From contig NEEC01000013.1 in the NCBI GenBank assembly GCA_002189035.1, forward strand, positions 1,488,001 to 1,552,000: 64,000 nucleotides of DNA, in the 5' to 3' direction. The notes beneath the pieces are model-generated. The model was not told the DNA's origin. It was given only the letters and a program-made list of their open reading frames with translations, and ran no database searches. How positions within the stretch are numbered: the stretch's first letter is position 1; every line of letters begins with the position of its first letter. The position numbers and the translations under genes were made by a program. Below are positions 21,700-33,268 of the stretch, one piece after another. Source of the stretch: Utricularia gibba. Lineage: Eukaryota > Streptophyta > Magnoliopsida > Lamiales > Lentibulariaceae.

Positions 21700-23139
21700 C
21701 TACTCAGTGTCTGAAGGCAAGTAAGAGGAATGAGGAATGGGTTCCACCATGAGGCTACGCAATCCCGGATTCAGTTCACGGACACAGAATTCTTCGTACT
21801 CGACTTTATCCCCACCCTTCTTCTTCACCTCGACGACTCGCAAGGAAGGTGTCAATTCGAATATTTCAGCTGCAATCGTTAAAGGTCCTTTCACACCAGC
21901 TCTTGATCCCTCGAGATTCACCCTGCAATCCTTTTTCCTCACTGTGAAGCTCACAATTTTGGCAATTTCTTCTAGCTTTGAAATGATAGAGGCTACGGGT
22001 GCTCCAGAAACAAATCTTGCACCAGCATCTGATCCTTCCTCAAACAATCCTGACAGATCGAAACCCCGGGAAAATGATATTATGTCAAATGCATTCAAGC
22101 TAGCAGGTCTGGGAAGACTGGTAATCTTCCTCCTTGTCTCCAACTCTGATTCAGATTCAGACAATGAGGCGTCAGAGCACAAGGATTCAACATCATCGTT
22201 GGCATCATCATGGACATTGAACAACTTGTCATCCTCTATGTAGAATTTCACGTGCTTGAAGCCCCTCTTGAACCATTTGTTGTTCATGATTTCAGGGATT
22301 GTGATTCGTGTCTCCGGATTGGTATCGAGCAGGCGCGTGAACAATCGGACCAGCTCATGTGAGAACCATCTAGGACACCTGAACTCACCTCTGTAGATCT
22401 TCTTATACATAGCCATGATGTTTTGATCATGGAACGGCAAATAACCTGCCATCAAGACGAAGAGTATGACACCACAGCTCCAGATATCAACTTTTGCGGC
22501 ATCATAACCTTTCCTCGCCAACACCTCCGGCGCTACATACGCCGGCGTTCCGCAAAAGGTGTGAAAAAGGCCATCTTGCTTTATCTGTTCAGATATAGCA
22601 CTTAAACCAAAATCCGATACCTTGAGATTCCCATCTTCATCGATCAATATATTTTCCGGCTTCAAATCGCGGTGGTACACACCTCGAGCGTGACAGAACG
22701 ACACGGCCGAAATCAGTTGCTGGAAATATTTCCTGGCAACATCCTCCATTAGCCTCCCTTTTGCCACCTTCCTGAAAAGCTCCCCACCCTTGACATACTC
22801 CATAACGAAATAGATCTTCGATTTCGTCGCCATAACCTCAAACAACTGAACAATGTTGGGATGACGAACACGCCTCAAAATCGAGATCTCGCGCTTGATA
22901 TGCGCAATCAATCCAACTTTCAGAATCTTCTCCTTGTCAATTACCTTAATCGCCACGCTCTCCCCGGTTTTCACGTTCCTAGCAACATACACCTTCGCGA
23001 AGGTCCCATGCCCCAGAAGCTTCCCCTGTTCATACCTCCCCAGCAACAAACCCTTCTTCATCTCGTTCGGCCTCGGAACATCCCCCGATGTGGACGCATC
23101 CGCTGGCCCGTTCACGGCGGTCGCCGCCGCAGCTGCCAT
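21700..23139 (-). CDS. CIPK: CBL-interacting protein kinase (CIPK12/18/19-like)
   Basis: Intronless SNF1-related kinase 3 of 479 residues. The kinase domain spans about residues 36-290: glycine loop [11 protein letters not shown], Lys65 in [16 protein letters not shown] with Asp158, DFG at 176-178, and an activation segment ending in APE. The NAF/FISL motif ([10 protein letters not shown], about 348-357) binds calcium-loaded CBL sensors. The PPI region follows ([19 protein letters not shown]). The C-terminus SYLPSDTE matches the CIPK12/18/19 group. In the cell, CBL-CIPK pairs phosphorylate ion transporters at the plasma membrane or tonoplast, decoding Ca2+ signals in salt, K+, nitrate and drought responses. 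Most members of this CIPK clade are intronless, as here. Its start is 747 bp from the divergent receptor kinase at 23887. Confidence 0.95.
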   Translation of the reverse strand: MAAAAATAVNGPADASTSGDVPRPNEMKKGLLLGRYEQGKLLGHGTFAKVYVARNVKTGESVAIKVIDKEKILKVGLIAHIKREISILRRVRHPNIVQLFEVMATKSKIYFVMEYVKGGELFRKVAKGRLMEDVARKYFQQLISAVSFCHARGVYHRDLKPENILIDEDGNLKVSDFGLSAISEQIKQDGLFHTFCGTPAYVAPEVLARKGYDAAKVDIWSCGVILFVLMAGYLPFHDQNIMAMYKKIYRGEFRCPRWFSHELVRLFTRLLDTNPETRITIPEIMNNKWFKRGFKHVKFYIEDDKLFNVHDDANDDVESLCSDASLSESESELETRRKITSLPRPASLNAFDIISFSRGFDLSGLFEEGSDAGARFVSGAPVASIISKLEEIAKIVSFTVRKKDCRVNLEGSRAGVKGPLTIAAEIFELTPSLRVVEVKKKGGDKVEYEEFCVRELNPGLRSLMVEPIPHSSYLPSDTE

Positions 23140-23886
23140 TTATCAGACACCGGCAAGATCCTCACGCAAGAACCGCACAAGGGCTTCTTGATCTCCCCAT
23201 TCGAGATTTGATTCGGAAACCCGTGGCCTACAGCAATAACCTTGTCAATTTAAACATTCGAAATTGTAATAATTAATTTCAATTATCATACAAATATAAC
23301 GGCGGTTACCATTTAGTGTCTGCCCACGTGGAACACCACCAGCGGCTCCACACCTTGCTTGCCCTAAACGGTCACTGTCACTAGCATTTATAATTAAATT
23401 CCAAATTATATTTGTTACTATTTCCGTCTGGACCCTCCTTAATTCTCGTAACAAAATATGAGGAAACCATTTCACTCTCTTACAAAAATTGCTCAAAAAA
23501 AGAAATAGACAATGATTTTTAGAAATTTTAATTAAAAAAACAAGGTCAATTAATCATATACAAATATTTTTAACGCTAAAAAAATAGTTTTTTATTTTTA
23601 TGTTAAATGCGTGGTAATAATAGTGCAATAAAATAATATATAATTATAGAGAGAGGGAGGGATCTGCAGGTTTAATTTATATTGTATGGTTTCTTTCCAG
23701 AGGAAGCAAGAAAACAAGTTCTCATGGCTCTTGTCTCCGATTCCAGTTCAACTTTCCGGCGACCACAACCGCCACTCTGATAAATTAAATGATGCACCAG
23801 AAGTAGGACTCCCTCATTAGTGGATCCCCAGGCCAATTAATGAATGCGCAGCAGAGATTTGGGAAAGTTCTCTCACCGCCATCGCC
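23140..23886. other. Divergent promoter region, CIPK and CaMRLK-like genes
   Basis: Bidirectional upstream region. It is AT-rich between 23380 and 23660, with a GAGAGAGGGAGG stretch near 23648. GCCCACGTGGAAC near 23321 includes a CACGTG G-box. No gene is seen. Confidence 0.5.
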
Positions 23887-26190
23887 ATGGAACTCCGCAA
23901 GCTCCTTCTCTTCACCTTCTCCCTCCTCTTCCTTCTGCCGCCGGGGGCTTCCTCCGGGTGCACTTTCACCGAGCAGAAAGCTCTTCTCTCAAGAGCCTTC
24001 TTCTCCGTTTCAAAGTTCAATATCTCGTGGTTTTTCGACGGCGGGTGCTCCCCCCATCCGATTACTGAAATCAGATTACCCAGGAGGAACCTCACCGGAA
24101 CTGTGTCGTGGAAGTATATCGCTAATATCACCACTTTGCGGGCTGTGGATCTCTCCGGAAACTCGTTGACGGGCTCTTTTCATTCCTCCGTTTTGTTGCT
24201 TCCCAATCTCGTTGAACTGAACTTGTCGAGAAACCGCCACGGTGGTAGAATCGGACTCGATTATCCGAAAGATGAGATTTTGAAACTCTCCCAGATTCGG
24301 AAAATTGACGTTTCGTTTAATAGGTTCAAGAGTTTGGGTTACTTTTCTGACCTTCGTAGCCTTTCTGTTCTTGATATCTCAGGGAATGATTTTAATACTA
24401 CTTTCCCTTCGTGGTTCGCCAGCTTGACGAACCTTGAGTTTCTGGGTGCCTCTGGGTGTAATTTTTATGGGCATGTGAAACCGATTTCGGCTCTCAAATC
24501 GTTGAAACATGTCAATGTTGCTAGAAACCATCTAGTGGGTGATTTTGCTTCTGATTTTCCGCCATTGAAGCAGCTTCGGTCTCTGAATATTTCCTTCAAT
24601 AACTTCTCGGGTCATTTGCGATCTAATGAGATTCATCGTTTCGGTAGTAGTGCTTTTGTTGATGGAGGAAGAAACCTCATCATTCAAAATAGTACTTCAC
24701 ATGCAAGAGCTCTGCCGCACAAGCGGCGGCCGGAGAATCCAAAAAAGCAGCTTTCCAGGACAAATGTGATCCTAATCACATCACTCGGTTCCTCTGTTTG
24801 CCTTCTGTTGATTTGTTTTTGTTGCTCGTATTGTATATACAAAAGGAGGAAGGAAGCTGAGAAACAGAGCAAATGGTCGATGTCAGTGGCGACACCAACG
24901 AGAATCCAGTTCCGTGTCGACAAATCAGGCCCCTTTTCCTTCGAAACTGAATCTGGGTCATCCTGGGTTGCTGATATCAAAGAATCCACTTCGGCTCCTG
25001 TAATTTTGTTCGAGAAGCCATTGATGGACCTCACTTTCAAGGACCTTATCGTTGCCACTTCAAATTTCGGCAAGGAGTCACTAATGGCAGAGGGAAGATC
25101 TGGTCCTCTTTACAGAGCTGTTCTCCCTGGAGACCTGCATGTGACAATCAAGGTATTGGAGAATGCCAGAGAGCTCAGTCACGGCGGTGCGACAGCGATG
25201 CTTGAAGAACTTTCTAACCTCCGGCACCGGAATTTACTGCCGATTAGCGGTTATTGCATTGCAGGTATCTCGTTCTCCACTTCCTTTTCCCTTCTGATTC
25301 AGAATTAAATGCTGTCACGTGGTTGGGTGGTTTGTACAGCAGAAAGAACTCTGTTTTGTGGATCATCATGATCGCTGTAACTTTGACTTTGAATTGTAAA
25401 TTTTCACTTTTTACTGTCTGGGTTGGTCAAATCTTTAGTCTTTCGCCTAGGGGTTTGAAATTGAGTAACTGAGAATGAGAAAAACATTTATGGTTAGTTG
25501 GTTGGAGAGTTTAATTTCATTACTGGTAGATTCTGCATGTTGTGTTTTGGGTAGCTCAATTTTCCGTTTTGCTTTTTCTCAGGGAAAGAGAAGTTAGTGT
25601 TGTCTGAGTTCATGTCAAACGGCGATCTCCGCCGCTGGCTGCGGGAGCTTCCAGCCGGAGAACACAATGTGGAGGATTGGAGCGCCGACACGTGGGAAAT
25701 TCAAACTGGAGCCTCGCCGAAATCGACGGAATGGCGTACTCGCCACCGCATTGCAGTCGGGGTGGCGCGTGGCTTGGCGTACCTACACCACGCCGGGTCG
25801 AAGCCGGTGGTGCACGGCCATCTGGTGCCGTCAAATATTTTACTCGACGACGAATTGGAGCCACGGATCACCGACTTTGGGTTCGTACGCGAAGGTGGCG
25901 GTGGAGGCACCGCCGACGACGTGTACATGTTCGGCGTTGTTCTAATGGAAATGTTGACAGGCGAATTGGGCTCGAAGGAGAACGTAGAAAAGATGCGAAG
26001 GTTAGTGAATGAGCGACGCGCGTCTGAGGCGATCGACCGGAGGCTAGACGGCGACGGCGAATCGCGGAGACAGATGGCGCAGTGCCTTGGCGTCTCGTAT
26101 TTGTGCACCGCCGAGACGACAGAGAAAAGGCCGTCCATGCAACAGGTTTTGGGTTTGCTGAAAGACGCCAAACCTTCCCACATACTGTAA
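23887..26190 (+). CDS. LRR receptor-like (pseudo)kinase, CaMRLK/At5g45800-like
   Basis: Exons 23887-25264 and 25583-26190 give about 661 residues. A signal peptide (residues 1-22) is followed by a short LRR ectodomain with LxxLxLSxNxLxG-type repeats, beginning with a cap similar to Arabidopsis CaMRLK. A transmembrane helix follows ([20 protein letters not shown]), then a basic stop-transfer and the kinase-like domain. The VAIK-type Lys is present (VTIKVLEN) and DFG is present (ITDFGF). The catalytic HRDxKxxN is replaced by HGHLVPSN, losing Arg, Asp and Lys, and the glycine loop is poor ([10 protein letters not shown]). It is therefore probably a pseudokinase that acts as a scaffold or co-receptor. 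Calmodulin binding is known for the Arabidopsis relative and is not tested here. The single intron inside the kinase domain is typical for this family. Confidence 0.88.
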
Positions 26191-26384
26191 ATCATTCACG
26201 TTTTCTAGTAGCATTTGACTAGTGTCCGAATTCCATTCTCTTTACCAAATTATTTCAACCTAAAAAAAATAAACCCTTGTAAATCTATATCGGGGATGTA
26301 TTACATTTTAAGTAGAGAATTATTTAAAAATAAAAAAATTAGTATATAAGTTATATTATTAGAAATTGAAATTGAAATAATATA

Positions 26385-26404
26385 ATATATATATATATAT
26401 TATA
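26385..26404. repeat. (AT)n microsatellite
   Basis: A short run of alternating A and T downstream of the receptor kinase, likely length-variable. Confidence 0.8.
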
Positions 26405-26892
26405 AATCACAATTAATCGATTGAATTTGATTTTATTTAATATAATTCATGTTTATTATATACTTCAATTTTGTATATACTAACTCGATTCATAAGATTT
26501 TTAATTTCAATGTATATTTTTCGAGAAAGCACTCTCTTATACTAAAATTATTACTAGTATCAAATTTATTTATAAAAAATTGATATAATTTACAAATAAT
26601 ATGAAATCAAAGTTAAATATAGCTTTCCAAATATTTCATACATTAAAAATGATCTGATGAAATATATAGTAAAAATATTGAAAAAATGAAAATTCTGTGA
26701 ATATTATCAACAAATATATAATCAAAATCAATAGTTTTCAAAATAAAAAATAGTAATTAACTTTGCAAACCCATGCATAATTTTCCTAAAAACAGAAAAT
26801 TGCCCAGGCGAAAAGGGGTTTTCCAGAGGATCTCGAACAAGCTCCTGCACCACAACCGAAACCATCTGTAATAAGCTTTGGTGAGGTCTTCG

Positions 26893-26957
26893 TCGATGAA
26901 ACCGGCGAGTGTTCCGTCGATAGATCTCGTCAACGGAACACTCGCCGGTTCCATCGA
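26893..26957. repeat. 28-bp inverted repeat with 9-bp loop
   Basis: The left arm (26893-26920) and right arm (26930-26957) are reverse complements at 26 of 28 positions. The core is a perfect 18-base pairing (AACCGGCGAGTGTTCCGT against its complement). The arms are GC-rich inside AT-rich DNA. It could fold as a strong RNA or cruciform hairpin. No known element is recognised. Confidence 0.85.
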
Positions 26958-29761
26958 CACCGCCGACTCGGAGTGGTCCACCGGAGACATCAAAAGCTTC
27001 TGGTCATATACTTTCGGCGACTCTGGTGGCCCTAACGGAGGGCGGCAACTCCTCCCCGCAAAGTGATGTGTTTCACCGACAACCAACTGAAGAATCTCCG
27101 ACACCAAGTTTGTCCCTCAGTAAGCGGTGTCGAACCCGAAGAAGCCTCTTTTTTTAAATTTATACAATTATTATTATTATTTTAATCTCATCAACTATTG
27201 TAACAAGTTTGAACCTAATAGTTATATTCCAGTCAATCGAGTATATTGAACGTCATAAAGATAGAATGTAAAATCAAAAGATTGTCAAATAATATATTTG
27301 TCTTACGTGATATTGTCATCTTTGAATATTCAAATTTTACAATTTTATGTTTTTTATTTCGAAAAAATATTTCGTACAAGATTAAAAGAATTACCTTTAT
27401 TTCTATCCTACTGGTAATCAATGTGAAATTGATATAAGTTTCTTACATTCTTACTTTGATTGAATACTTCCACTCCCTTGAAAACTCACCATATTTAGAT
27501 GAGGTTTTTCCCATCAACGATTACAGATAAAAGAGGATACCTGATTAAATAAAAGAGTCATTTTATATGAGGCATTTTCCTCGTAAATAGAAAAATTAAA
27601 ATCATGAGAATTATTTGTTTTATACAACATCGTATAAAATGAGTGTACTCCAAATCTACAAAGTCCGTTTCTTTCCAAAACGCAATTTATTCTCCATGCG
27701 CGAAGGAGCACACAGTTATGGAAGAGTGGCACGGACAAAGAAGATGGTGCCGCCGGAATTGAGCAGATGCGTCAGAAGGGGAGATAATAAAAAGACATGT
27801 GATTTCGTCCACGGCTTTAATTACAATAAGAAGAATGGCGTCAAGATGCCTACCCAGCTTCGGGCAACGATGCCTCCTTGCCATAAATGGATCGACCTGC
27901 TTTTCACGGGGTCCCAATTGCCTCATAAATACAGCAGCAAAAATAAACTACAAGAAATTTAGATAGATTTTTTAATTTTTTTTAATTTTTATATAAATTA
28001 TTTAATCAACACAAAAAAAAACTCGATCTAATTCTCAATTTAGTGTCAACATTTTAAAACATTGATCTCACACACTATTCATTTATCCTTTTCGTTCATG
28101 CACTCAATTGAATCATTACAAAATTTATTTAATAGGATAAAAATGTAAATATCCATTCTCTTATTATTATATGATATTATCTGTTGGTATATCTAAATTT
28201 TATGATTTTATATTATTTCATTTTAGAAAAAAAAAATCATACAAGATTATATAATCTTATTTTATATAAAATCTACTTAGGTCGATGTAGGATTTACTTA
28301 AAATAATTATATACTTACTTGAACCAGCGACTTCCACCTTCCTTTAAAGTGCAATATCCTCACATAGAATTGATATATATCTAGAAATGCTTTTTGATCA
28401 ATGTTTAGAATATACGAAAATAAAAAGAAATATTTCAGTAAATAACATATTTCCTTATTTATTAATAATCGTATTTATAAATTTAGAAATCATATTCTAT
28501 AAACCATTCATATTATGTAAATATTCTATAAATCTATAATTTATCTCCATACCATCATAATTTAAATGGATTTATACTAATTATATTTTATTTGAAGAGG
28601 GCAATAGTTTTAAAATTATTTATGAAAACTATAAATAAATTTATGTCATTCCCAAAAAATCAATCATATAAAAGCAATGCTTCCATGCCTTTTTTTAAAT
28701 AATTTATAATGGAATATTACAGAATAAATATTCGAAAAATGGAAATTATTTTCGAAATGAAATTGATTCTCTAATGAAATAATTGTTTTTTTAAAAGGGT
28801 TCATTTTAAAAAGTGATCGAACCTTTCTTTATCATACACTACGATCAAGATTTTACACATAGAATAGTTAAGTTTATCATAAGCTCAAAAGTGATCAAAT
28901 TTGTAATAATGTTGTCTTACTAAGTAGTGCTGCAACACCTGATATGAAGTATTGTGGGTTTATAAGGTACAATGTACGGCCTGCGGTCTTCGAACGCTCT
29001 CAACTGCAACTGTTACCCATGATTAGTTGACCTAAAAAACAGCAGCAGAAATAAGGGAGCACTATTGCGAGCATAAACGGGTAATGTAGGGTTATTTATT
29101 CGAGGGACATATATGTCATTTCGTACAGAGTTTGAAAAGACTGTAGTGCCCCCCTCATATTCTGAATTTATAAAAAATGTGGGAAAAAATACGTTGGCTA
29201 TTAGAGATGGGGATGCATTCATATTTCCGCATTGGGGAAATTCTGAAATGGAAGTATGAAGCCACGTAGCATGTGGGCAAAAGAGGAATTTCACCACGGC
29301 TCTGATATAAAGAATGAAATTGCCAATACTTGTTTTTCTCTGTTGGGTGTTTCTCCTTATCTCCGTTTTCTTGTGAAGTAATTTTTCTCTACGAATCCAA
29401 GAGATCAGCTAATCATCACCGTCTCCGAGTTCTACCTCCACCGCCCTTCTTCTCTGAACGTGGAAAAACTGACGCATATCTGAATTCCGTAATCGCTGTA
29501 CTTTTTCTTTCGTTCTATTTTCCTTTTTTCAAATATAATTGGTCGTTTATTGCTGTATCCTTGTGGGAGCTTCTGAATGCGGCATTCAAACCTGTCGCGA
29601 CTGTTTTTTGGTCTCTATTGATTAATAGTGTGTCAATCGTTTGGTGATTAGGTTGTTTCCGAGGGAATCGGGCGCCTCTAGGGTTTGTGGGGATTGGTGT
29701 ATTTTGTCGGGTGAAGCTTGTTGTTAGTACTGGGGAGGGGACGTGTGGGATACGGAGGATA

Positions 29762-32700
29762 ATGTGCATACTGTGTGTAATTCAGAAGTGCTCAAGGAGA
29801 ATTGCTACCATGTTGCCGTGGCTAGTGATTCCACTAATTGGGCTCTGGCTATGTCGCAGCTGTTGCCACCTGCATTCAGGTTTGAAATCACGTCACCTAG
29901 GCTCGCTTGTGTAATGGTTCTACTGGTGACACTGTTTTGGTATGAGATTCTGATGCCGCAGCTATCGGCATGGAGGGCTAAGAGGAATGCTTTGCATCGA
30001 GAGAGGATGAGGTTTGAAGCTATTGAATTGCAGAAATTGAGGAAAACCGCCACGAGGAAGTGCAGGAACTGCCAGACTGCGTATCGAGATCAGAATCCTG
30101 GTGGTGGCAAGTTTATGTGCTCATACTGTGGGCATATTTCGAAAAGGCCTGTTCTTGATCTTCCTGTGCCTCTTGATGCTGGTAATTCAGGGATTTTCAA
30201 AGATCTGATGGGCAAAGGTGGGAGGATTCTGACTAGTAAACCTTGGTCTGAAAGTGGGTGGATGTGTGGGCAGGATTGGCTGGACAATGGGAATTGGGGC
30301 AGTGCATCTTTTTCTGGAAAGTCTAATTATTGGAGGAAGAATTGTGGCGACATATTTGGTGCCGTTGAAGGCCACTGCCCAACAGAAAAGTCTTACTCGC
30401 GCGTTTCTGGTTTTCCGTGCAAACTGCTAACTGCATTTTTCTCTTGTATCATGTGGCTCTGGAGAAAGATTTTTAGGGTTAGTTCTTCCAGAGATGATGC
30501 ATCAGGTGATGCAGATCGAAGAGAAATGCTGGAAAGTAGAGGTGAAACTGGAGGAGTTCAAGAGAGTAGAGGAGAAAAATCTCGTAGAAAAGCTGAGGAG
30601 AAAAGGTTGGCTAGATTAGAAAAGGAGCTATTGGAGGAGGAGGAAAGAAAGCAGAGGGAAGAGGTTGCCAGGTTAGTAGAAGAAAGAAGGAAATTGCGTG
30701 ATGAAAAATTAGAGGCTGAGAAAGAATGTGAAAAAGGTTCTGCAAACACCAAGGAAAGAGATAGCAGAATGGAATCTGATATGAAGCGCAAGGAGAAAAG
30801 AAGGGAAAAAGATAGAGCATCTAGTAAAAGCAACTCAGATGTTGAAGAATTAGAAAAGAGAGCTGGTAAAGAAAATGAGCGAAACAAGAAAGGTGAAGCT
30901 GATAAAAGGGATCCAAAGAGATTTACACCGGAATATTCTAAGACTCGCCATGTGGAGCCAGGTAAGGTTGCTGCTGTAAGCAACCAAAGCAGAGGAAATG
31001 CTGGTACCAGGTACTTGGATCGAATGAAGGGTACATTTCTGTCATCATCTCGAGCCTTTACCAGGGGTGATTTTTTTGGTAAAAGTATCAGTGGGTCTAA
31101 TTTTTCGAGGGAGCAGAAACCTGTTTCTGTGGTAGAGAATTCCCATGCTTTTATACCCAGGAAGGAAGTACTGCAACAAGACCATTGTGGCAGATCTAGC
31201 TATAGCATAGACAATAAAAGTGCAAATGCCAGGGTATGTTTCCTCATGTTCATTTGTTGACATCTGCAGACCTTTCACTTCATTCATTTACTTATATATA
31301 GAGTGTGATGATAAGTTAGCTAAAGAAAAATCTTATTTATCTTCTGGAGTCACCATGTTTAGTGACATGAAAAATGGTCTGCATGTGTGATAATAGGTCA
31401 GCATGTGTTAGCGGACTACCCATGGAGCTTTACTATTTATGATCAACGCAATTTTTCTTTTTCCCTTTTTTATGTGGCATATCTAGATATTCATATTTAT
31501 GCTATCCTTACCCAATGGTTTGGAATCCTATGTTGTGATTGTAATGCGAGTCTGGGAACCTGATTATTGGTTATCAGGTTCATTGATAGGTTGACAAACT
31601 TTATCATGATTTTTTTGCAGGGTCCCAGTGAGTTGCAGCCTTTCACAGCCGCAAAACAGTCATGGATTCGTTTATTCCCCCAATCATCTGCCTCCCTTAG
31701 TCCCTCTATATCGCCTTCCAGTAACAGACCAGCTGGAAAGTATGAAACTGAACTTCCTAACCCAACCTTCGGTGGCCATGATAACTCAACAGAGTCATTT
31801 AACAACTCTTTTAACTGTGGACAGTCTGCTGGATTTTCTTTGCCTTCTTTTCCTCTTGAGTCAGTTGGTCACAATTCAGTGGTTTCAGTACCAAGTGAAT
31901 CTGTCCTTCCTAAAGTAGGAGATCCTCCAAGTTTTTTACCCGAGGATTCTGAGATATATGGTGACCCTTGCTATGTGCCGGATGCAAAATACTTGCTTGG
32001 ACCTGTTTCTGAATCTCTGGACAACTTTCAGTTGGATGTGAGCTCTTTACCTGACAGGGGGCTAGAAAAACCTTATCCTGTAAAGACTAAATCCACCGCT
32101 CCAGAGGTCATGAAGCCTTCCCCCATTGAATCTCCATTATCGAGGACACATGTATCAGTAGAAAGGCATAGCAATTCTTTTCTTTTTTCTGGAACTCCGA
32201 CTGCTCATGATAACTTGACTAGCTCAAATGAACTGAGAGCGTGGCAAATGTGGAATAATCCGCCGATCATTCAGGATGTTACAGGTTTTGACTTAATTGG
32301 CGGACCTGTCAGCTGGCTTTTCCATCGAGAGAATAGTATACCTCAAAAGGAGGAGTTGCTTCATCTGTTACCTAATAAAGCAATTTCTTCTGTGTTCAAG
32401 AAGGACGAGCATCTACTTTCAGGCGTTCAACATCCTCAGAATCCGAGGCTTGGAAGTTTCCAGAATGGTGGCACATTTAATACTCATGCTCCTGCAGTTG
32501 TTGAAGGTCCATGGATGCCTCAGATTTTTCCGGGGCCTGAAAAGGAAACTTTCAAGAAGCATGGAGATGAAACAGTTGACCAAAGACTCATGCATGAGGA
32601 TTCTGGAGGTTCGGTCAACCATCATCCTGAGCTGTCTTGGCACAAGTAAGTATCAAGATTGCATTAACTGTGGCTTCAAATCCTGCAACGGAGGATAATT

Positions 32701-32886
32701 TTTCTCGTTTAGCAGTATAGTTATTCATGCCCTTTTGTTTGGTTGCTGAAATGACTTCTTTCTAGCAGGAAAGACTCCGGTGGTCAGCCACCTCGCGATG
32801 TTATCGGAAACTCGCCGATCACTAGATCCCACATCGGAGGCCTGTACTCACCCCCAGATGTACAGTCCCTGTGGTCATTTGATTAG
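29762..32886 (+). CDS. Stress-response NST1-like membrane/coiled-coil protein, frame broken near the N-terminus
   Basis: Coding pieces are 29762-31233, 31621-32645 and 32769-32886, about 870 residues if the N-terminal frames are joined. The conserved plant N-terminus starts at 29762 (MCILCVIQKCSRRIATMLPW) but stops at 29914. The rest (MSQLLPPAFRFEITSPR and onward) is in the next frame; one extra G after the GG at 29847-29848 would restore the usual PLIGLWAMSQLLPP. Two hydrophobic segments come first (LPWLVIPLIGLW and LACVMVLLVTLFWYEIL). A zinc-ribbon-like pair (CRNCQTAY ... CSYCGH) and a third hydrophobic patch follow, then a long charged coiled coil rich in E, K and R (about residues 250-390). 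The C-terminal part is Ser/Pro-rich and disordered. Function is unknown; the NST1 name comes from coiled-coil similarity only. Exon 3 has a tandem TAGCAG acceptor. Confidence 0.82.
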
Positions 32887-33268
32887 TTTAGAGAAATGAA
32901 ACAAGAAAGGAAAGAGGAGAGTTGTTAGTATACGATGCTGGACCGCAGCTGCCGTGTTATCTTCCTTCTTTTTTCTTTGTATGGGAGATTTAATTTACCA
33001 GCTTCATGATACTCCAGAAGCTCACATGATGAAAAATCGGTACCCCGATTGAACACTAAAGGAACTTCACAGCAACCAAGTTTCAAACTTAAGCATCCAT
33101 CACATTCTAAGTTGAGTATTTGTTTGCTAGGCATTAATTTGTGCATACTGAAAACACCTTACATGATTCACAACACCAAGGTCCAGCATTTAGTGCAAAT
33201 ACTGTTTCACTGGTCCATAATTTTGGTACATGAAATCACTCGTACGTGGCGGATTGACAGAGAATCCA

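Larger units (their letters stand above)
26191..29761. other. Long AT-rich intergenic region
   Basis: 3.5 kb without a supported gene. 26200-26750 and 27960-28900 are very AT-rich. Two GC-richer islands stand out, 26757-27110 (with an inverted repeat) and 27690-27925. Each has open frames on both strands but no recognisable domain. From about 29290 onward lies the 5' leader of the NST1-like gene. Confidence 0.5.

Noticed and set aside
21737-22243. 168-codon plus-strand open frame antisense to the CIPK
   Set aside because: It is fully inside the CIPK coding region, lacks any domain, and is explained by codon bias of the sense gene.
26191-29761. Idea that the longest gene-poor stretch hides a novel system
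   Set aside because: Apart from the hairpin island and one orphan frame, the sequence is low-complexity AT-rich spacer with no conserved structure visible.
30558-30983. 141-codon minus-strand frame rich in Ser/Leu/Phe
   Set aside because: It mirrors the Glu/Lys/Arg-rich coiled coil of the NST1-like gene; low-complexity reverse complement.
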